A stretch of DNA of 39,487 nucleotides from Streptomyces sp. BR123 (GCF_013401435.1 NZ_JACBGN010000037.1:1-39487), one strand, 5' to 3'; shown: positions 13,721-23,479, counted from the stretch's first letter. Notes: a model not told the origin generated them from the letters alone. Numbers and translations are program-made.

Positions 13721-13795
13721 GGGTGGCCTCGGAACAGCGCTGATCGTAGGGTGCATGGAGCCGTTTGGCTGCTTACATCACCGGGGGGATTCCGT

Positions 13796-15091
13796 ATGTC
13801 CGTGGGAAGTCTGAGACGTGCCGTGCACGAGAGCGTGTCGGGTCTGCCGCGGGCGTTCTGGTGGCTGTGGACGAGCACGCTCGTCAACCGGCTCGGGGCC
13901 TTCGTCGCCACCTTCATGACCCTGTACCTCACCCAGAAGTGGGGCTACTCGGCCTCCTTCGCCGCCCTGGTGATCGCCCTGCACGGGCTCGGCGGCGTGG
14001 TCTCCTCCCTGGTCGCCGGGGTGATGACGGACCGGCTGGGGCGCCGGCCCACCCTGTTCGCCGCCCAGGCCTCCACCGCCTTCGCGGTGGCGCTGCTCGG
14101 CTTCCTCGAACACCCGGCGGCCATCGCCGCGGGCACCATGCTGGTCGGCTTCACCTCCAACGCCTCCCGGCCCGCAGTGCAGGCGATGATGGCGGACATC
14201 GTCCGCCCGGAGGACCGGGTGCGGGCGTTCGCCCTGAACTACTGGGCCATCAACCTCGGCTTCGCGGTCAGCTCGGTGGCCGCCGGCCTGATCGCCGAGT
14301 ACAGCTACCTCGCGGGCTTCCTCGTGGAGGCCGCGCTGACGATGGCCTGCGCGGTGCTCGTGTGGATCAAGCTGCCCGAGTCCCGGCCCGAGCGGGACGC
14401 CTCCGGCTCCGGGAAGGCCGCGGAGGAGGAGATCGGGCTCGGGACGGTGCTCCGTGACGGGCGGTTCATGGGCGTGGTGGCGCTGTCCTTCCTCATCTCC
14501 ATGCTGTTCATGCAAGCCTCGGTCGGACTGCCCGTGGCCATGGCCCAGGCCGGCTTCTCGGCGGCCGACTACGGACTGGCGATCGCCGCGAACGGCGTGC
14601 TGATCGTCGCGCTGCAGATCCCGGTCACCCGGTTCATCGAGCACCGCGACCCGCAGAAGCTGCTGGTGGCCTCCGCCCTGCTGGCCGGGTACGGGTTCGC
14701 GATGACGGCGTTCGCCGGATCGCTCGCGGTGTACGCGCTGACGGTGTGCGTGTGGACCGTCGCGGAGATCATCAACTCGCCGACGCAGATGAGCCTGGTC
14801 GTCCGGCTCTCCCCGCTGCACGGCCGGGGCCGCTACCAGGGCGTGTACACCCTGTCCTGGTCGGTGGCGGCGGTCCTGGCGCCGCTGCTGGCCGGCCATG
14901 TGATCGACACGTACGGGGCGGACTGGCTGTGGGCCTCGACCGCGGTGCTGGGCACGGTGGCCGCCCTCGGGTACTGGCTGCTGATGCGGGGGCTGCCGCG
15001 GGAGGACGCGTCCGCCGCCGAGGAGCAGTCCGCCCCGGCGGCCCCGGCGGCACCGGCGGCACCGGCTGCGGACCCCGCCCCGGCGGCCTGA
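13796..15091 (+). CDS. MFS transporter
   Basis: A 431-residue integral membrane protein with about 12 hydrophobic helices. The cytoplasmic loop after helix 2 carries the MFS motif DRLGRRP (about residues 78-84). The middle loop is charged (about 195-220), and the C-terminal tail is a run of Ala-Pro repeats. ATG 13796 follows a GGGGGG ribosome site; the frame upstream to 13751 lacks one. The substrate cannot be inferred. It ends just before a dispersed repeat that supplies its terminator. Confidence 0.88.
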   Translation: MSVGSLRRAVHESVSGLPRAFWWLWTSTLVNRLGAFVATFMTLYLTQKWGYSASFAALVIALHGLGGVVSSLVAGVMTDRLGRRPTLFAAQASTAFAVALLGFLEHPAAIAAGTMLVGFTSNASRPAVQAMMADIVRPEDRVRAFALNYWAINLGFAVSSVAAGLIAEYSYLAGFLVEAALTMACAVLVWIKLPESRPERDASGSGKAAEEEIGLGTVLRDGRFMGVVALSFLISMLFMQASVGLPVAMAQAGFSAADYGLAIAANGVLIVALQIPVTRFIEHRDPQKLLVASALLAGYGFAMTAFAGSLAVYALTVCVWTVAEIINSPTQMSLVVRLSPLHGRGRYQGVYTLSWSVAAVLAPLLAGHVIDTYGADWLWASTAVLGTVAALGYWLLMRGLPREDASAAEEQSAPAAPAAPAAPAADPAPAA

Positions 15092-15094
15092 GCC

Positions 15095-15208
15095 GGCTCG
15101 GTGAAACCCGGTGCGGTCCCGCGCCCCCCCAGAGGGGCGCGGGACACTGTGCGACCAGCCCCCGCCGGCCCGCGGTTTCACGACGGGCCTTCCGGCGGAG
15201 CGATCGGG
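15095..15208. repeat. Streptomyces-type dispersed intergenic repeat, copy 1
   Basis: About 110 bp that align clearly with 23367-23479: both have a GGTGCG start, a CGCGCCCC hairpin, CAGCCCCC, and a TTCCGGCGGA end. It contains the 12-bp terminator stem at 15116-15127/15134-15145. Such elements are common between Streptomyces genes. Confidence 0.75.
15116..15145. terminator. Terminator between MFS gene and ybjN-like gene
   Basis: GTCCCGCGCCCC (15116-15127) pairs exactly with GGGGCGCGGGAC (15134-15145) across a 6-nt loop, between two convergent genes. Confidence 0.8.
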
Positions 15209-15241
15209 CAGGTCGTCCCGCCGGGTCGGTTCCGCGGTGCG

Positions 15242-15751
15242 TCAGCCGGTCGGCCCGCCGGACTCGCCCTCGGGGCGGGTCAGGTGGCGGAACGCGTCCA
15301 GGTTGAAGGTCGGCTCGCCGCGTGAGACCCGCCACTCGTACTCGCGCTTGATGGCGCCGGCGAAGCCCAGCTCCAGCAGGGTGTTGAAGGCGCCGTCGGC
15401 GGCCTCCAGGACGGTGCCCAGCAGCCGGTCCAGCTCGTCCGGGGTCACCACGGACAGCGGGAGCCGGCCGACCAGGTAGATGTCGCCGAGGCCGTCCACC
15501 GCGTAGCCCAGCCCGTACAGCCTGAGGTTGCGTTCCAGCAGCCAACGGTGGACGCCGGCCTCGTTCTCGTCGGGGTGGCGGATGACGAAGGCGTTGACCG
15601 ACAGCGAGTGCCGGCCCACCTTGAGGGAGCAGGTCGTGGACAGCTTGCGGGTGCCCGGGAGCTGGACGACGTACGTGCCCGGCTGGGGGCTCTCCCAGCT
15701 CAGCTCCGCGCCGTTCAGCGCGCTCTCGATGATCGCGGCGGTGTCAGCCAT
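15242..15751 (-). CDS. YbjN-domain protein
   Basis: A 169-residue protein of the YbjN fold, found widely in actinobacteria next to mshA. The alternating strands and helices ([20 protein letters not shown], then [13 protein letters not shown]) match the family, which resembles a type III secretion chaperone fold; its role is unknown. ATG 15751 overlaps the mshA stop by 8 nt, so translation is coupled to mshA. Residues after 150 are Gly/Pro-rich. Confidence 0.85.
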   Translation of the reverse strand: MADTAAIIESALNGAELSWESPQPGTYVVQLPGTRKLSTTCSLKVGRHSLSVNAFVIRHPDENEAGVHRWLLERNLRLYGLGYAVDGLGDIYLVGRLPLSVVTPDELDRLLGTVLEAADGAFNTLLELGFAGAIKREYEWRVSRGEPTFNLDAFRHLTRPEGESGGPTG

Positions 15752-17126
15752 GGTGGGAGCGTACGCGACGGCGGTGATCATGCATGGCCGCTGTGTACAC
15801 GTCGGCCGTGCCGCTCGCGGCCGTGTCCCAGCCGAAGAACTGCGCGTGCCGGGCGGCCTGGGCGCCCATGCGGGCGGTGAGCTGCGGCTCGTCGACGAAT
15901 CGCCGCAGCTCACGGGCGTAGTCCACGGGGTCGTGGCCGGGGACGAGGATGCCGGTCGCCCCGTCGTTGACGGCGACCGGCAGCCCGCCGACCTCGGCGG
16001 CCAGCACGGGCGTGCCGGTGGCCTGCGCCTCGATCGCGACGAGCCCGAAGGACTCGTTGTAGGAGGGCATGACGAGGACGGACGCCGCCCGGAACCAGTC
16101 GGCGAGCCGGTCCTGGGCCACCGGCGGGTGGAAGTGCACCAGGTCGGCGATGCCGAGCTTCGCGGCGAGCTTCTGGAGCCCCTCGGGCTTGGCGAGCCCG
16201 CTGCCGCTGGGGCCGCCGACGACGGGGACGAAGAGCCGCCGGCGCAGGGCGGGATCCTGCTCCACGAGCACGGCGACCGCGCGGAGCAGCACGTCGGGGG
16301 CCTTGAGCGGCTGTATCCGCCCGGCGAACAGCGGGATGACGGCGTCCTGCGGCAGGCCCAGGCGGGCGCGGGCCGCGGCCCGGCCGTCGGCGACGGTGAA
16401 GCGGTCCAGGTTCACGCCGGGGTGGACGACGGCCACCTTGGCGGGGTCGGCGTCGTAGTGGCGCACGAGCTCCTCCGCCTCGTCGGCGGTGTTGGCGATG
16501 AGCCGGTCGGCGGCGGCCACGATCTGGGTCTCGCCGATGACGCGGGCGGCGGGCTCGGGGGTGTCGCCCTCGGCCAGGGCCGCGTTCTTGACCTTGGCCA
16601 TGGTGTGCATGGCGTGGACGAGGGGGACGCCCCAGCGTTCGGCGGCGAGCCAGCCGACGTGCCCGGAGAGCCAGTAGTGGGAGTGGACGAGGTCGTAGTA
16701 GCCGGGGCGGTGGCCGGCCCAGGCCTGCATGACGCCGTGGGTGAAGGCGCACAGCTGGGCGGGGAGCTCCTCCTTGGCGAGGCCCTCGTACGGGCCCGCG
16801 TCCACGTGCCGTACGAGGACCCCGGGAGCCAGCTCGACCACGGGCGGCAGGCCGCCTTCGGTGGCCCGGGTGAAGACCTCGACCTCTATGTTGATCGCGG
16901 CGAGGCGCCTGGCCAGCTCGACGATGTACACGTTCATGCCGCCGGCGTCGCCGGTGCCGGGCTGGTGCAGCGGCGAAGTGTGCACGCTGAGCATGGCCAC
17001 GCGGCGCGGCTTGCGGTGGTGGCCCACGGAGGGCAGGCGCAGGCGGGGCGCGTCGTGGCGGGTGCCGCGGACGGCGGCGATCCGGCCGCCGATGCTGCCG
17101 CCGATGCGGGACACGTACTGGCTCAA
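15744..17126 (-). CDS. mshA: D-inositol-3-phosphate glycosyltransferase MshA
   Basis: A 460-residue GT-B (GT4) enzyme that transfers GlcNAc from UDP-GlcNAc to inositol-3-phosphate, the first step of mycothiol synthesis. The N-terminal domain shows [20 protein letters not shown] (acceptor and nucleotide loop). The C-terminal domain has [11 protein letters not shown] and the [14 protein letters not shown] motif, whose E residues contact the donor ribose. I chose TTG 17126 because AGAGGAA lies 8 nt upstream and the product then starts (M)SQYVSR, as I recall for homologues. A long upstream frame is spurious. Overlaps the ybjN-like gene. Confidence 0.93.
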   Translation of the reverse strand: MSQYVSRIGGSIGGRIAAVRGTRHDAPRLRLPSVGHHRKPRRVAMLSVHTSPLHQPGTGDAGGMNVYIVELARRLAAINIEVEVFTRATEGGLPPVVELAPGVLVRHVDAGPYEGLAKEELPAQLCAFTHGVMQAWAGHRPGYYDLVHSHYWLSGHVGWLAAERWGVPLVHAMHTMAKVKNAALAEGDTPEPAARVIGETQIVAAADRLIANTADEAEELVRHYDADPAKVAVVHPGVNLDRFTVADGRAAARARLGLPQDAVIPLFAGRIQPLKAPDVLLRAVAVLVEQDPALRRRLFVPVVGGPSGSGLAKPEGLQKLAAKLGIADLVHFHPPVAQDRLADWFRAASVLVMPSYNESFGLVAIEAQATGTPVLAAEVGGLPVAVNDGATGILVPGHDPVDYARELRRFVDEPQLTARMGAQAARHAQFFGWDTAASGTADVYTAAMHDHRRRVRSHHG

Positions 17127-17298
17127 GGGAGCAGTTCCTCTCGCTCGGACGACTCGGACGACTCGGACGGCGCCGTGGGGGGCACGGCGGGGTTGCGGCG
17201 GCTGCTCGGCGGGCATGCCGGAGGGAGCACACCCGGCGCCCTCAAGGAGTGCAACCCGGATGGCTGCCCCCCGCATTCCGGGAGCCGGTGATTTTCCT

Positions 17299-17317
17299 CC
17301 GCCCTCGGGCGGTTTTT
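17299..17317 (+). terminator. Small hairpin with T run upstream of the methyltransferase gene
   Basis: CCGCC-CTCG-GGCGG is followed by TTTTT, 35 bp before the methyltransferase ATG and in the same direction, with no rightward gene ahead of it. It may be an attenuator, or may just guard against rightward transcription from the mshA promoter region. Confidence 0.45.
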
Positions 17318-17351
17318 CCTCCGGCGGCGGCCCTCCGCTTACCCTCGGCCC

Positions 17352-18218
17352 ATGTCCCAGCGCCCTCCCGTGCCCTCCGTCCGTGCCGGCGGCCCCGCCG
17401 GAGCCGGCCGTTCCGGCGGTGGTTCCGGCGGCCGGTCGCGCCCCGTGGGCACGGTGACCCGCGGGACGACGAACCCGAACCGGCTGCGCCGCATGGACCG
17501 CTGGATCGCCGCCGTGCACGGGCCGGCGCTGCACCGGGCGGAGGCTCCGGTCGCGGTGGACCTGGGCTACGGGGCCGCACCGTGGACGGCGGTCGAGCTG
17601 CTGACGCGGCTGCAGGAGGCGGCCGCGGGGGTGCGGGTGGTCGGCATCGAGATCGAGCCGGCGCGGGTCGCGGCGGCGAAGCCGTATGAGCGGGAGGGAC
17701 TCGGCTTCCGGCACGGCGGGTTCGAGGTGCCGCTGGACGGCGGGGAGCGCCCGGCGCTGATCCGGGCGGCGAACGTGCTGCGCCAGTACGACGAGGAGCA
17801 GGTGGCGGCGGTCTGGGAGCGGCTGTGTGCCCGCCTGGCCCCCGACGGGCTGCTGGTCGAGGGGACGTGCGACGAGATCGGGCGGCGGCACGTGTGGGTC
17901 GCCTTGGGGCCCGAGGGGGCGCGCACGGTGACGTTCGCGACCCGGCTGGGCTCCCTGGAGCGCCCGTCCGATCTGGCGGAGCGGCTGCCCAAGGCGCTGA
18001 TCCACCGCAATGTGCCGGGGGAGCCGGTGCACGCGTTCCTGCGCGACTTCGACCGGGCCTGGGCGGCGGCGGCCCCGTACGCCTCGTACGGGGCGCGGCA
18101 GCGCTGGATCCGGACGGCGCGGGCGCTGGCGGCCGACTGGCCGCTGACGGACGGTCCGGTGCGGTGGCGTCAGGGGGAACTGACGGTGCGCTGGGAGGCG
18201 CTGCGCCCGGCGGGGTGA
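17352..18218 (+). CDS. Class I SAM-dependent methyltransferase-like protein
   Basis: A 288-residue protein with a disordered Gly/Ser/Arg N-terminus (1-40) and a Rossmann methyltransferase core. [18 protein letters not shown] (about 67-84) is the SAM-binding loop, VVGIEIEP the acidic second strand, and [12 protein letters not shown] a later motif. The glycine loop is DLGYGA rather than DxGxGxG, so catalytic status is uncertain. It is conserved beside mshA in Streptomyces. The start at ATG 17352 lacks a clear ribosome site and may be leaderless. The substrate is unknown. Confidence 0.8.
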   Translation: MSQRPPVPSVRAGGPAGAGRSGGGSGGRSRPVGTVTRGTTNPNRLRRMDRWIAAVHGPALHRAEAPVAVDLGYGAAPWTAVELLTRLQEAAAGVRVVGIEIEPARVAAAKPYEREGLGFRHGGFEVPLDGGERPALIRAANVLRQYDEEQVAAVWERLCARLAPDGLLVEGTCDEIGRRHVWVALGPEGARTVTFATRLGSLERPSDLAERLPKALIHRNVPGEPVHAFLRDFDRAWAAAAPYASYGARQRWIRTARALAADWPLTDGPVRWRQGELTVRWEALRPAG

Positions 18219-18450
18219 ATCGGCGCCGGGCGGGGAACCGGCTGCCGGGGCGGCCCGTTGAGCCGTCGGGACCGTCTGCGGGACCGGTCGGGACCGTTGC
18301 CGCGGTGGACAAGATCGGCAGTACGCCCGTGAGGGTGTTGGAATCCGCCGAGTCATGGCACCATCCGGAAAGCGGCCAATGTTACTGATGGATAGTCAGA
18401 TCTGGTGGGGTGTCCGGCACCGGGTCCGACTCGGGGTACCTGGGGGGACC

Positions 18451-19515
18451 ATGGGAACCGTGGAGCCGAAGCGGCGGCGCGGTGGCGCGCACGCCCTGAC
18501 GCTGCTGTGCACGACGGCCCTGCTCGCGGTGACGGCGCTGGGCGGCGTGGCCCAGGCGGCACCGGCGCCGGAGCCCGGCGTCAAGTCCCTGGAACAGGTG
18601 CGCAAGGAGATAGAGGGCCTCTACCGCCAGGCGGGCGCGGCGACGGACGCCTACAACCTCGCCGAGAGCGAGGCCAAGGCGCACTCCGACCGGATCGTGG
18701 AGATCGCCAAGCAGGTCGCCGCCGGCCAGGAGCGGATCGGCTCGCTGAAGAACCGCGCCGGCGCCGCCGCGCGCGCCCAGTACCGCTCCGGCGGCCTGCC
18801 CGCCGGGGCCCGGCTCGCGCTGAGCAGCAGCCCGGTCCAGTTCCTCGACGGGACGGACCGGATCCGCCGAGGCGAGAAGGCGGCCACGGACCTGCTCTCC
18901 GACATGAACCGCACCCAGAACGACCTCCGGCAGTACGCGAAGGACGCGAAGGCGGAGTGGGAGAAGCTCGAGGCCAACCGCATCAAGAAGGAGGCCTCGA
19001 AGAAGGAGATCGAGGAGAAGATCAAGGCTGCGGAGGAGCTGGAGAACAAGCTGGAGGCCGAGGAGAAGGCCCGGCTGATCCAGCTGGAGCAGGAAGCGCA
19101 GTACAAGGCGCAGACGGCCTGGCTGTCGACGGGGGTCCTCAAGGAGGTCACCGGCTCGGCGACCGAGGCGGGCAGGAAGGCCGTGCAGTTCGCCACGCAG
19201 CAGATCGGCAAGCCGTACCTGTGGGGTGCCACGGGGCCCGACTCGTTCGACTGCTCCGGCCTGACCTCCCAGGCCTGGCGGGCGGCGGGCAGGGGCATCC
19301 CGCGCACCTCGCAGGAGCAGCTGCGGCTGCTGCCGAAGATCGCGGTCAAGGACATGCGGCCCGGCGACCTGATCATCTACTTCGACGACGCGAGCCACGT
19401 CGGCATGTACGTCGGCGACGGCGCGATGGTCCACGCCCCGCGCCCCGGCCGGCAGATCACGATCGCCGGCGCCGGTTCCATGCCGATCAAGGCGGTGGTC
19501 CGCCCCGACGCGTGA
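18451..19515 (+). CDS. Secreted NlpC/P60 peptidoglycan hydrolase
   Basis: A 354-residue exported protein. Signal peptide 1-37 has a basic start KRRR, a hydrophobic core, and likely cleavage after VAQA. A long coiled coil (about 44-225) is rich in E and K. The NlpC/P60 domain (about 243-354) has catalytic C268 in FDCSGL, H316 in SHVGMY and H328. It should cut peptide stems in the cell wall, with the coiled coil acting as a regulatory or inhibitory arm as in RipA-type enzymes. ATG 18451 is preferred over 18355 because it gives a proper signal peptide. Confidence 0.9.
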   Translation: MGTVEPKRRRGGAHALTLLCTTALLAVTALGGVAQAAPAPEPGVKSLEQVRKEIEGLYRQAGAATDAYNLAESEAKAHSDRIVEIAKQVAAGQERIGSLKNRAGAAARAQYRSGGLPAGARLALSSSPVQFLDGTDRIRRGEKAATDLLSDMNRTQNDLRQYAKDAKAEWEKLEANRIKKEASKKEIEEKIKAAEELENKLEAEEKARLIQLEQEAQYKAQTAWLSTGVLKEVTGSATEAGRKAVQFATQQIGKPYLWGATGPDSFDCSGLTSQAWRAAGRGIPRTSQEQLRLLPKIAVKDMRPGDLIIYFDDASHVGMYVGDGAMVHAPRPGRQITIAGAGSMPIKAVVRPDA

Positions 19516-19744
19516 CCGGAGGCGCGGCAGGAAGGCAACCTCCCGCGCCCTCCCCGGCGTCCTGTCGACGGGGACGGGACCGTCCCCCGCCGTGACGTTC
19601 ATCATTCGGTGATGCGGAATTTCCCCCGCGATATGGCATATGCCTCTGTCCCTGGCGCGGAACACCATTCCGCTCGGCCGCCGCGGACCGCTAGGGTCGG
19701 CCCGGACGAGCGCACCCTCGGGGGGAGGGAAGGAACCGGAGACG

Positions 19745-21022
19745 ATGCCCGTACCCGTACCGCGGCAGAGGGAGACCCCCGCCACGGAGAGCGGTGGCCA
19801 GGCCGTACTGCCCCAGGCGTCCCTGACCCTGCTGGTGATCGAGGACGACCCCGCGGGCGGTCTCACCGTTCCGGAGATCCTCGACGCCGACCGTCACCGC
19901 ATCCGGCTGCGCACGGCCCGCAACCTCACCGAGGCCACCCGCCTGCTCACCCCGGACGTGCACTGCATCCTGTTGGACCTGGCCCTCCCGCGCGGCGGCG
20001 CGGCCTCCCGCACCGCAGGGGGCGCCGCCTCGGACGGCGACCCGGCCGACCAGCTCGACACCCTGCGCCAGGTGCTGCGCATCGCGCCCCGCCACGCCGT
20101 CCTGGTCCTCACCGCCGAGGCCGACGCCGAGCGCGCCGCCGAGGCCGTCCGCGTGGGCGCGCAGGACTTCCTCTTCCGCGACGAGCTGGACGGCCGGGTT
20201 CTGAGCCGAGCCATCCGCTACGCGGTGGAGCGGAAGCGGGCGGACATCGCCCAGTACAAGCTTGCAGAATCGAAACTGCGGGCCCAGGAGAACGCCCGCC
20301 TGGAGCGCGGCCTGCTCCCCACCCCGCTCCTGGAGGGCTCCGACCTCCGCTTCGCCGCCCGCTACCGGCCCGGCCGCAGCCGCGCCCTCCTCGGTGGGGA
20401 CTTCTACGACACCGTCCGCACCCCCGACGGCACCGTCCACGCGATGATCGGCGACGTCTGCGGCCACGGCCCGGACGAGGCCGCCCTCGGCGTCGAGCTG
20501 CGCATCGCCTGGCGCGCCCTCACCCTGGCCGGGCTGTGCGGGGACGACCTGCTGGCCACCCTCCAGGAGGTGCTGGAGGTGGAGCGGCCCTGTGAGGAGA
20601 TCTTCGCGACGCTGTGCACCGTGGACATCTCCCCGGACGGCCGCCGGGCCGGCCTGTGCCTGGCCGGCCATCCGGCGCCGCTGATATCCCGGCCGGGCCG
20701 CCCGGCGCGGCTGCTGCCGTACGAGAACAGCGGGCCCGCGCTCGGCCTGCTGCCCAAGGCCCGCTGGCCCCGCCGCCAGGTGGAGCTGGGCGGGGCCTGG
20801 AGCCTGATGCTCTACACCGACGGCCTGATCGAGGGCCGTGTCGGCGAAGGCAAGGAGCGGCTCGGGCAGGACGGCATGGTCGAGATGATCAACCGGCACC
20901 TGGAGCGCGGACTGAGCGGCGAGGCCCTGCTGGAGGCCTCCGTCACCGAGGCCCGGCGCCTGAACGGCGGCGAACTCACCGACGACGTGGCCGTGGTCCT
21001 GCTCTCCCGCAGCACGCCCTGA
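19745..21022 (+). CDS. Response regulator fused to PP2C-type phosphatase
   Basis: A 425-residue signalling protein. The receiver (about 27-160) has D34/D35, phospho-acceptor D78 and T123, but R145 stands near where lysine is usual, and a 20-residue Gly/Ala/Ser insertion (about 84-104) follows D78. A linker coiled coil (162-190) leads to a PP2C/SpoIIE phosphatase with GGDFYD (217-222), GDVCGHGPDEA (236-246) and a C-terminal TDDVAVV. It probably dephosphorylates an anti-anti-sigma factor in response to a kinase input. ATG 19745 has GGAG upstream. Confidence 0.88.
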   Translation: MPVPVPRQRETPATESGGQAVLPQASLTLLVIEDDPAGGLTVPEILDADRHRIRLRTARNLTEATRLLTPDVHCILLDLALPRGGAASRTAGGAASDGDPADQLDTLRQVLRIAPRHAVLVLTAEADAERAAEAVRVGAQDFLFRDELDGRVLSRAIRYAVERKRADIAQYKLAESKLRAQENARLERGLLPTPLLEGSDLRFAARYRPGRSRALLGGDFYDTVRTPDGTVHAMIGDVCGHGPDEAALGVELRIAWRALTLAGLCGDDLLATLQEVLEVERPCEEIFATLCTVDISPDGRRAGLCLAGHPAPLISRPGRPARLLPYENSGPALGLLPKARWPRRQVELGGAWSLMLYTDGLIEGRVGEGKERLGQDGMVEMINRHLERGLSGEALLEASVTEARRLNGGELTDDVAVVLLSRSTP

Positions 21023-21114
21023 GGGCGGCCGGGAAACGGCCGGCCGCCTGCGCGGCAGCTGCGGCAGCCGCCCCGGGGCCGGGCCGGGCGGGGGGCGAGC
21101 CGGGCAGCCTGCCG

Positions 21115-21453
21115 CTACCGACCGCCGTTGTACGGCCCGTACGGGCCGTCGCTGCTGCTGCCGCCCCTGCGTCGGCCGCCGCCCGAGACCTGCTTGAGGG
21201 CGGGCCGGACGTCGACGAGGAAGACGATCGTCGCCACGAGGCCGGCGATCTGCAGGAACAGCATGCCCAGGAAGAAGTCCACCACCACGGTCACGCCGAG
21301 GATGACCAGCCAGAACGTCTTGGTCTGCTTGTCTGCGGCGCGGTACGCGTCCTCGCGGGCCAGCAGCGCGAAGACGAAGGCCACGACGGCGAGCGCCAGC
21401 ATGGCGAACCCGAGCAACGGGAGCACCCCGTTATCGAACCCGTTCATCAACAT
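21115..21453 (-). CDS. DUF2516 family membrane protein
   Basis: A 112-residue protein with three hydrophobic segments (about 8-28, 45-62 and 66-80) and a Gly/Ser/Tyr-rich cytoplasmic tail (GGGRRRGGSSSD). Size and topology fit DUF2516, an actinobacterial family of unknown function. ATG 21453 has an AGAAGG ribosome site; the frame further upstream is not needed. It is convergent with the PP2C gene and downstream of the HbhA-like gene on the same strand. Confidence 0.8.
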   Translation of the reverse strand: MLMNGFDNGVLPLLGFAMLALAVVAFVFALLAREDAYRAADKQTKTFWLVILGVTVVVDFFLGMLFLQIAGLVATIVFLVDVRPALKQVSGGGRRRGGSSSDGPYGPYNGGR

Positions 21454-21600
21454 CGACTCGACCGCCTTCTCGCGTGGCACGCCTGACGTCCTCTGCCTCC
21501 ACGCTACCGGCAGAGCGGCCTTCACCCCTCACAACGGGCCGGACACCCCGCCGGTGCCCGGCCCGCCGTCGTCCGCTGCGCGGACCCGGCCTGCGCCGGC

Positions 21601-22158
21601 TCACACCTCGGCCGGATCGCCCTGATCGGCTGCCGCGGCCTTCTTCGCGGGGGTCTTGCGCGTGGTGGTCTTCCGGGCGGCGGCCTTGTCCTCGCCCTCC
21701 GCGTTCTCGCGGGGCGGCTCGACGGCGACGGCGATGTCGACGATCTCCTCGGAGACCTCGCCGCGCCACGTCCGCACCGCCTGCTCGCCGTGCTCGGCGA
21801 CCCGGTCGTAGGTCTCCTTCGCGCGCACCGCGTACTCGGCGGCCACGCCCACCCCGCGCAGCGCCAGGTCCTGCGCCTGCTCGCCGATCTTCTTCGCGTC
21901 GATCTTCGCGTCGAGGGCGCCGAGGACCTCGGCGACCTTGGCCGTGACGACCTCCTGCGCCTCGCGCGCCTTCTGCTGCACGACCTTCGGGTCGGTGTTC
22001 TTCACGGCCTCGAACCGCGCCGGGGCCTCGGCCCGCAGCTGCTCGATGAGGGCGGGCACCTTCTTCGCCTGCTGCATCGCGAGGTCGGCAGTGCCGGCGG
22101 CGAAGTAGAGCGGGGTCGGGTCGGCGAGGGTCTTCTTCAGGTCATCGGCGATGGCCAT
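21601..22158 (-). CDS. HbhA-like coiled-coil protein with Lys/Ala tail
   Basis: A 185-residue protein. Residues 1-140 are long amphipathic helices (coiled coil), and the C-terminus is a Lys/Ala/Pro-rich repeat (ARKTTTRKTPAKKAAA). This layout matches mycobacterial heparin-binding haemagglutinin HbhA, whose tail binds polyanions. In Streptomyces its role is unknown and may concern the cell pole or DNA. ATG 22158 has GGGAGGA upstream. It follows the HTH gene by 25 nt, so the two are probably one transcript. Confidence 0.75.
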   Translation of the reverse strand: MAIADDLKKTLADPTPLYFAAGTADLAMQQAKKVPALIEQLRAEAPARFEAVKNTDPKVVQQKAREAQEVVTAKVAEVLGALDAKIDAKKIGEQAQDLALRGVGVAAEYAVRAKETYDRVAEHGEQAVRTWRGEVSEEIVDIAVAVEPPRENAEGEDKAAARKTTTRKTPAKKAAAADQGDPAEV

Positions 22159-22183
22159 GTGGCTGGTCCTCCCGGATCACAGT

Positions 22184-22612
22184 TCAGTTCGTGGAGTGCT
22201 TCTCGTCGTCCGCGCCGGCCGGTCCGGTGGTGGCCGCGGGCGCTGCCGCGGCCGCCGTCTCGCCCTCGGCCGCGTTCTCCTTGCGGAACGACTCGTAGAT
22301 CTGGAGCAGCACCTGCTTCTGCTGCTTGTTGATGGACGGATCGGCGAGTATGGCGGCCCGCGTCTCCACCTCGTCCCGGTCCCGCTCGTCGAGGATCCCG
22401 GCCTGCACGTACAGCGTCTCCGCGGAGATGCGCAGCGCCTTGGCGAGCTGCTGCAGGATGTCCGCGCTCGGCTTGCGCAGCCCGCGCTCGATCTGGCTCA
22501 GGTACGGATTCGACACCCCCGCGGCGTCGGCCAGCTGCCGCAGCGAGAGCTGTGCCTGCCGCCGCTGCTCGCGGAGGAACTCGCCGAGATTCCCGACGTT
22601 GAGCGATGCCAT
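22184..22612 (-). CDS. XRE-family DNA-binding regulator
   Basis: A 142-residue protein with an N-terminal HTH_3 domain (about 8-63: LREQRRQAQLSLRQLADAAG, then NPYLSQIERG). A helical region with KQQKQVLLQIYESFRKEN (about 97-114) and a disordered Ala/Thr tail follow. ATG 22612 is preferred because homologues begin MASLNVGN; an in-frame ATG at 22621 is possible. It probably regulates itself and the HbhA-like gene. Confidence 0.85.
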   Translation of the reverse strand: MASLNVGNLGEFLREQRRQAQLSLRQLADAAGVSNPYLSQIERGLRKPSADILQQLAKALRISAETLYVQAGILDERDRDEVETRAAILADPSINKQQKQVLLQIYESFRKENAAEGETAAAAAPAATTGPAGADDEKHSTN

Positions 22613-22675
22613 GCTCTGCATCCTGCCCCACCGCGCTAACTATTGCAAGCAGCCGCTTGCAACATCTCCCACCCG

Positions 22676-23236
22676 TCAGGCCGGGCCGCCCCGCCCGCGG
22701 AGCCGGCGGTGGTACGCCAGCGTGAGCGCGCCCAGCAGCGGACCCCAGGCGATCAGGGGAAGGTAGAGGAACCCGACGAGGGTGGCGCCGAGCGGCGTCA
22801 TGTCCGGGTGCGGAAGCATCCACCACAGCGCGAACGGCGTCCACACGGCGGTCAGCAGGGCGGCGGCCGACGCCGCCACCACCGTGACCGCGCGCACCGG
22901 AACCCGCCGGCCGCCCAGCCACGGCATGCGGCGCGGGACCACCTCGCCCCAGGGGCGGACCAGCCCGAGCGCGAGCAGCGCCAGCAGCTCGCTCCCCACG
23001 CTGACGGCGACCGTGTACACCCGGCCCCATCCCGGGATGCCGGCCGCCACGTACCCCGCCTCCGTGTAGCCCGCCAGCAGGCCGGCCGCGAGCAGCAGGC
23101 GCCAGATGCCGGACGGCAGGGTGAGCAGCGTGATGGCCTGCGCGGCACGGACCGCCCAGCGGGGCGCCCCCGCAGCCGGGGCAGGGGTCGCCCCGGCGGC
23201 CGGGGTGGGGGCGGGAGCGGGCTGTCGATGCGTCAT
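22676..23236 (-). CDS. Membrane protein of unknown function
   Basis: A 186-residue protein. The Ala/Pro/Thr-rich N-terminus (1-25) is followed by four to five hydrophobic helices, including LLTLPSGIWRLLLAAGLLAG and VTVVAASAAALLTAVW, and ends with a basic tail. No family is recognised with certainty. The start is ATG 23236 (GTG or ATG codons slightly upstream are possible); no clear ribosome site is seen. The gap of 63 nt to the HTH gene is compatible with one transcript. Confidence 0.65.
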   Translation of the reverse strand: MTHRQPAPAPTPAAGATPAPAAGAPRWAVRAAQAITLLTLPSGIWRLLLAAGLLAGYTEAGYVAAGIPGWGRVYTVAVSVGSELLALLALGLVRPWGEVVPRRMPWLGGRRVPVRAVTVVAASAAALLTAVWTPFALWWMLPHPDMTPLGATLVGFLYLPLIAWGPLLGALTLAYHRRLRGRGGPA

Positions 23237-23366
23237 GCACACCATCGTGGCGGCGGGTTCGGGCCCGGACATCGGCCCGCGGAACCGTTGCCCGCACCGC
23301 CCGCGGGCGGAGGCCGGACCGGCCTTCTCCCCCGCCCGGGGGAGAAGGCACCACACCTGCCGAGCG

Positions 23367-23479
23367 GGCTCGGTGGGGTCCGGTGCGATGCCGCGCCCCG
23401 CAGGGGCGCGGGGGACTGCGCGCCCAGCCCCCACCGCCCTCGGTTCCGCGACCGGACTTCCGGCGGAACGCTCAGGCGG
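23367..23479. repeat. Streptomyces-type dispersed intergenic repeat, copy 2
   Basis: Clearly similar to 15095-15208, including the hairpin CCGCGCCCC-GCA-GGGGCGCGG (23391-23411) that can act as a terminator. Its right end runs into the last codons of the HemK-like gene (stop at 23472). Confidence 0.75.

Noticed and set aside
18219..18450. ydaO-type (c-di-AMP) riboswitch before the NlpC/P60 gene
   Set aside because: Such switches precede some Streptomyces cell-wall hydrolase genes, but I see no matching conserved blocks here.
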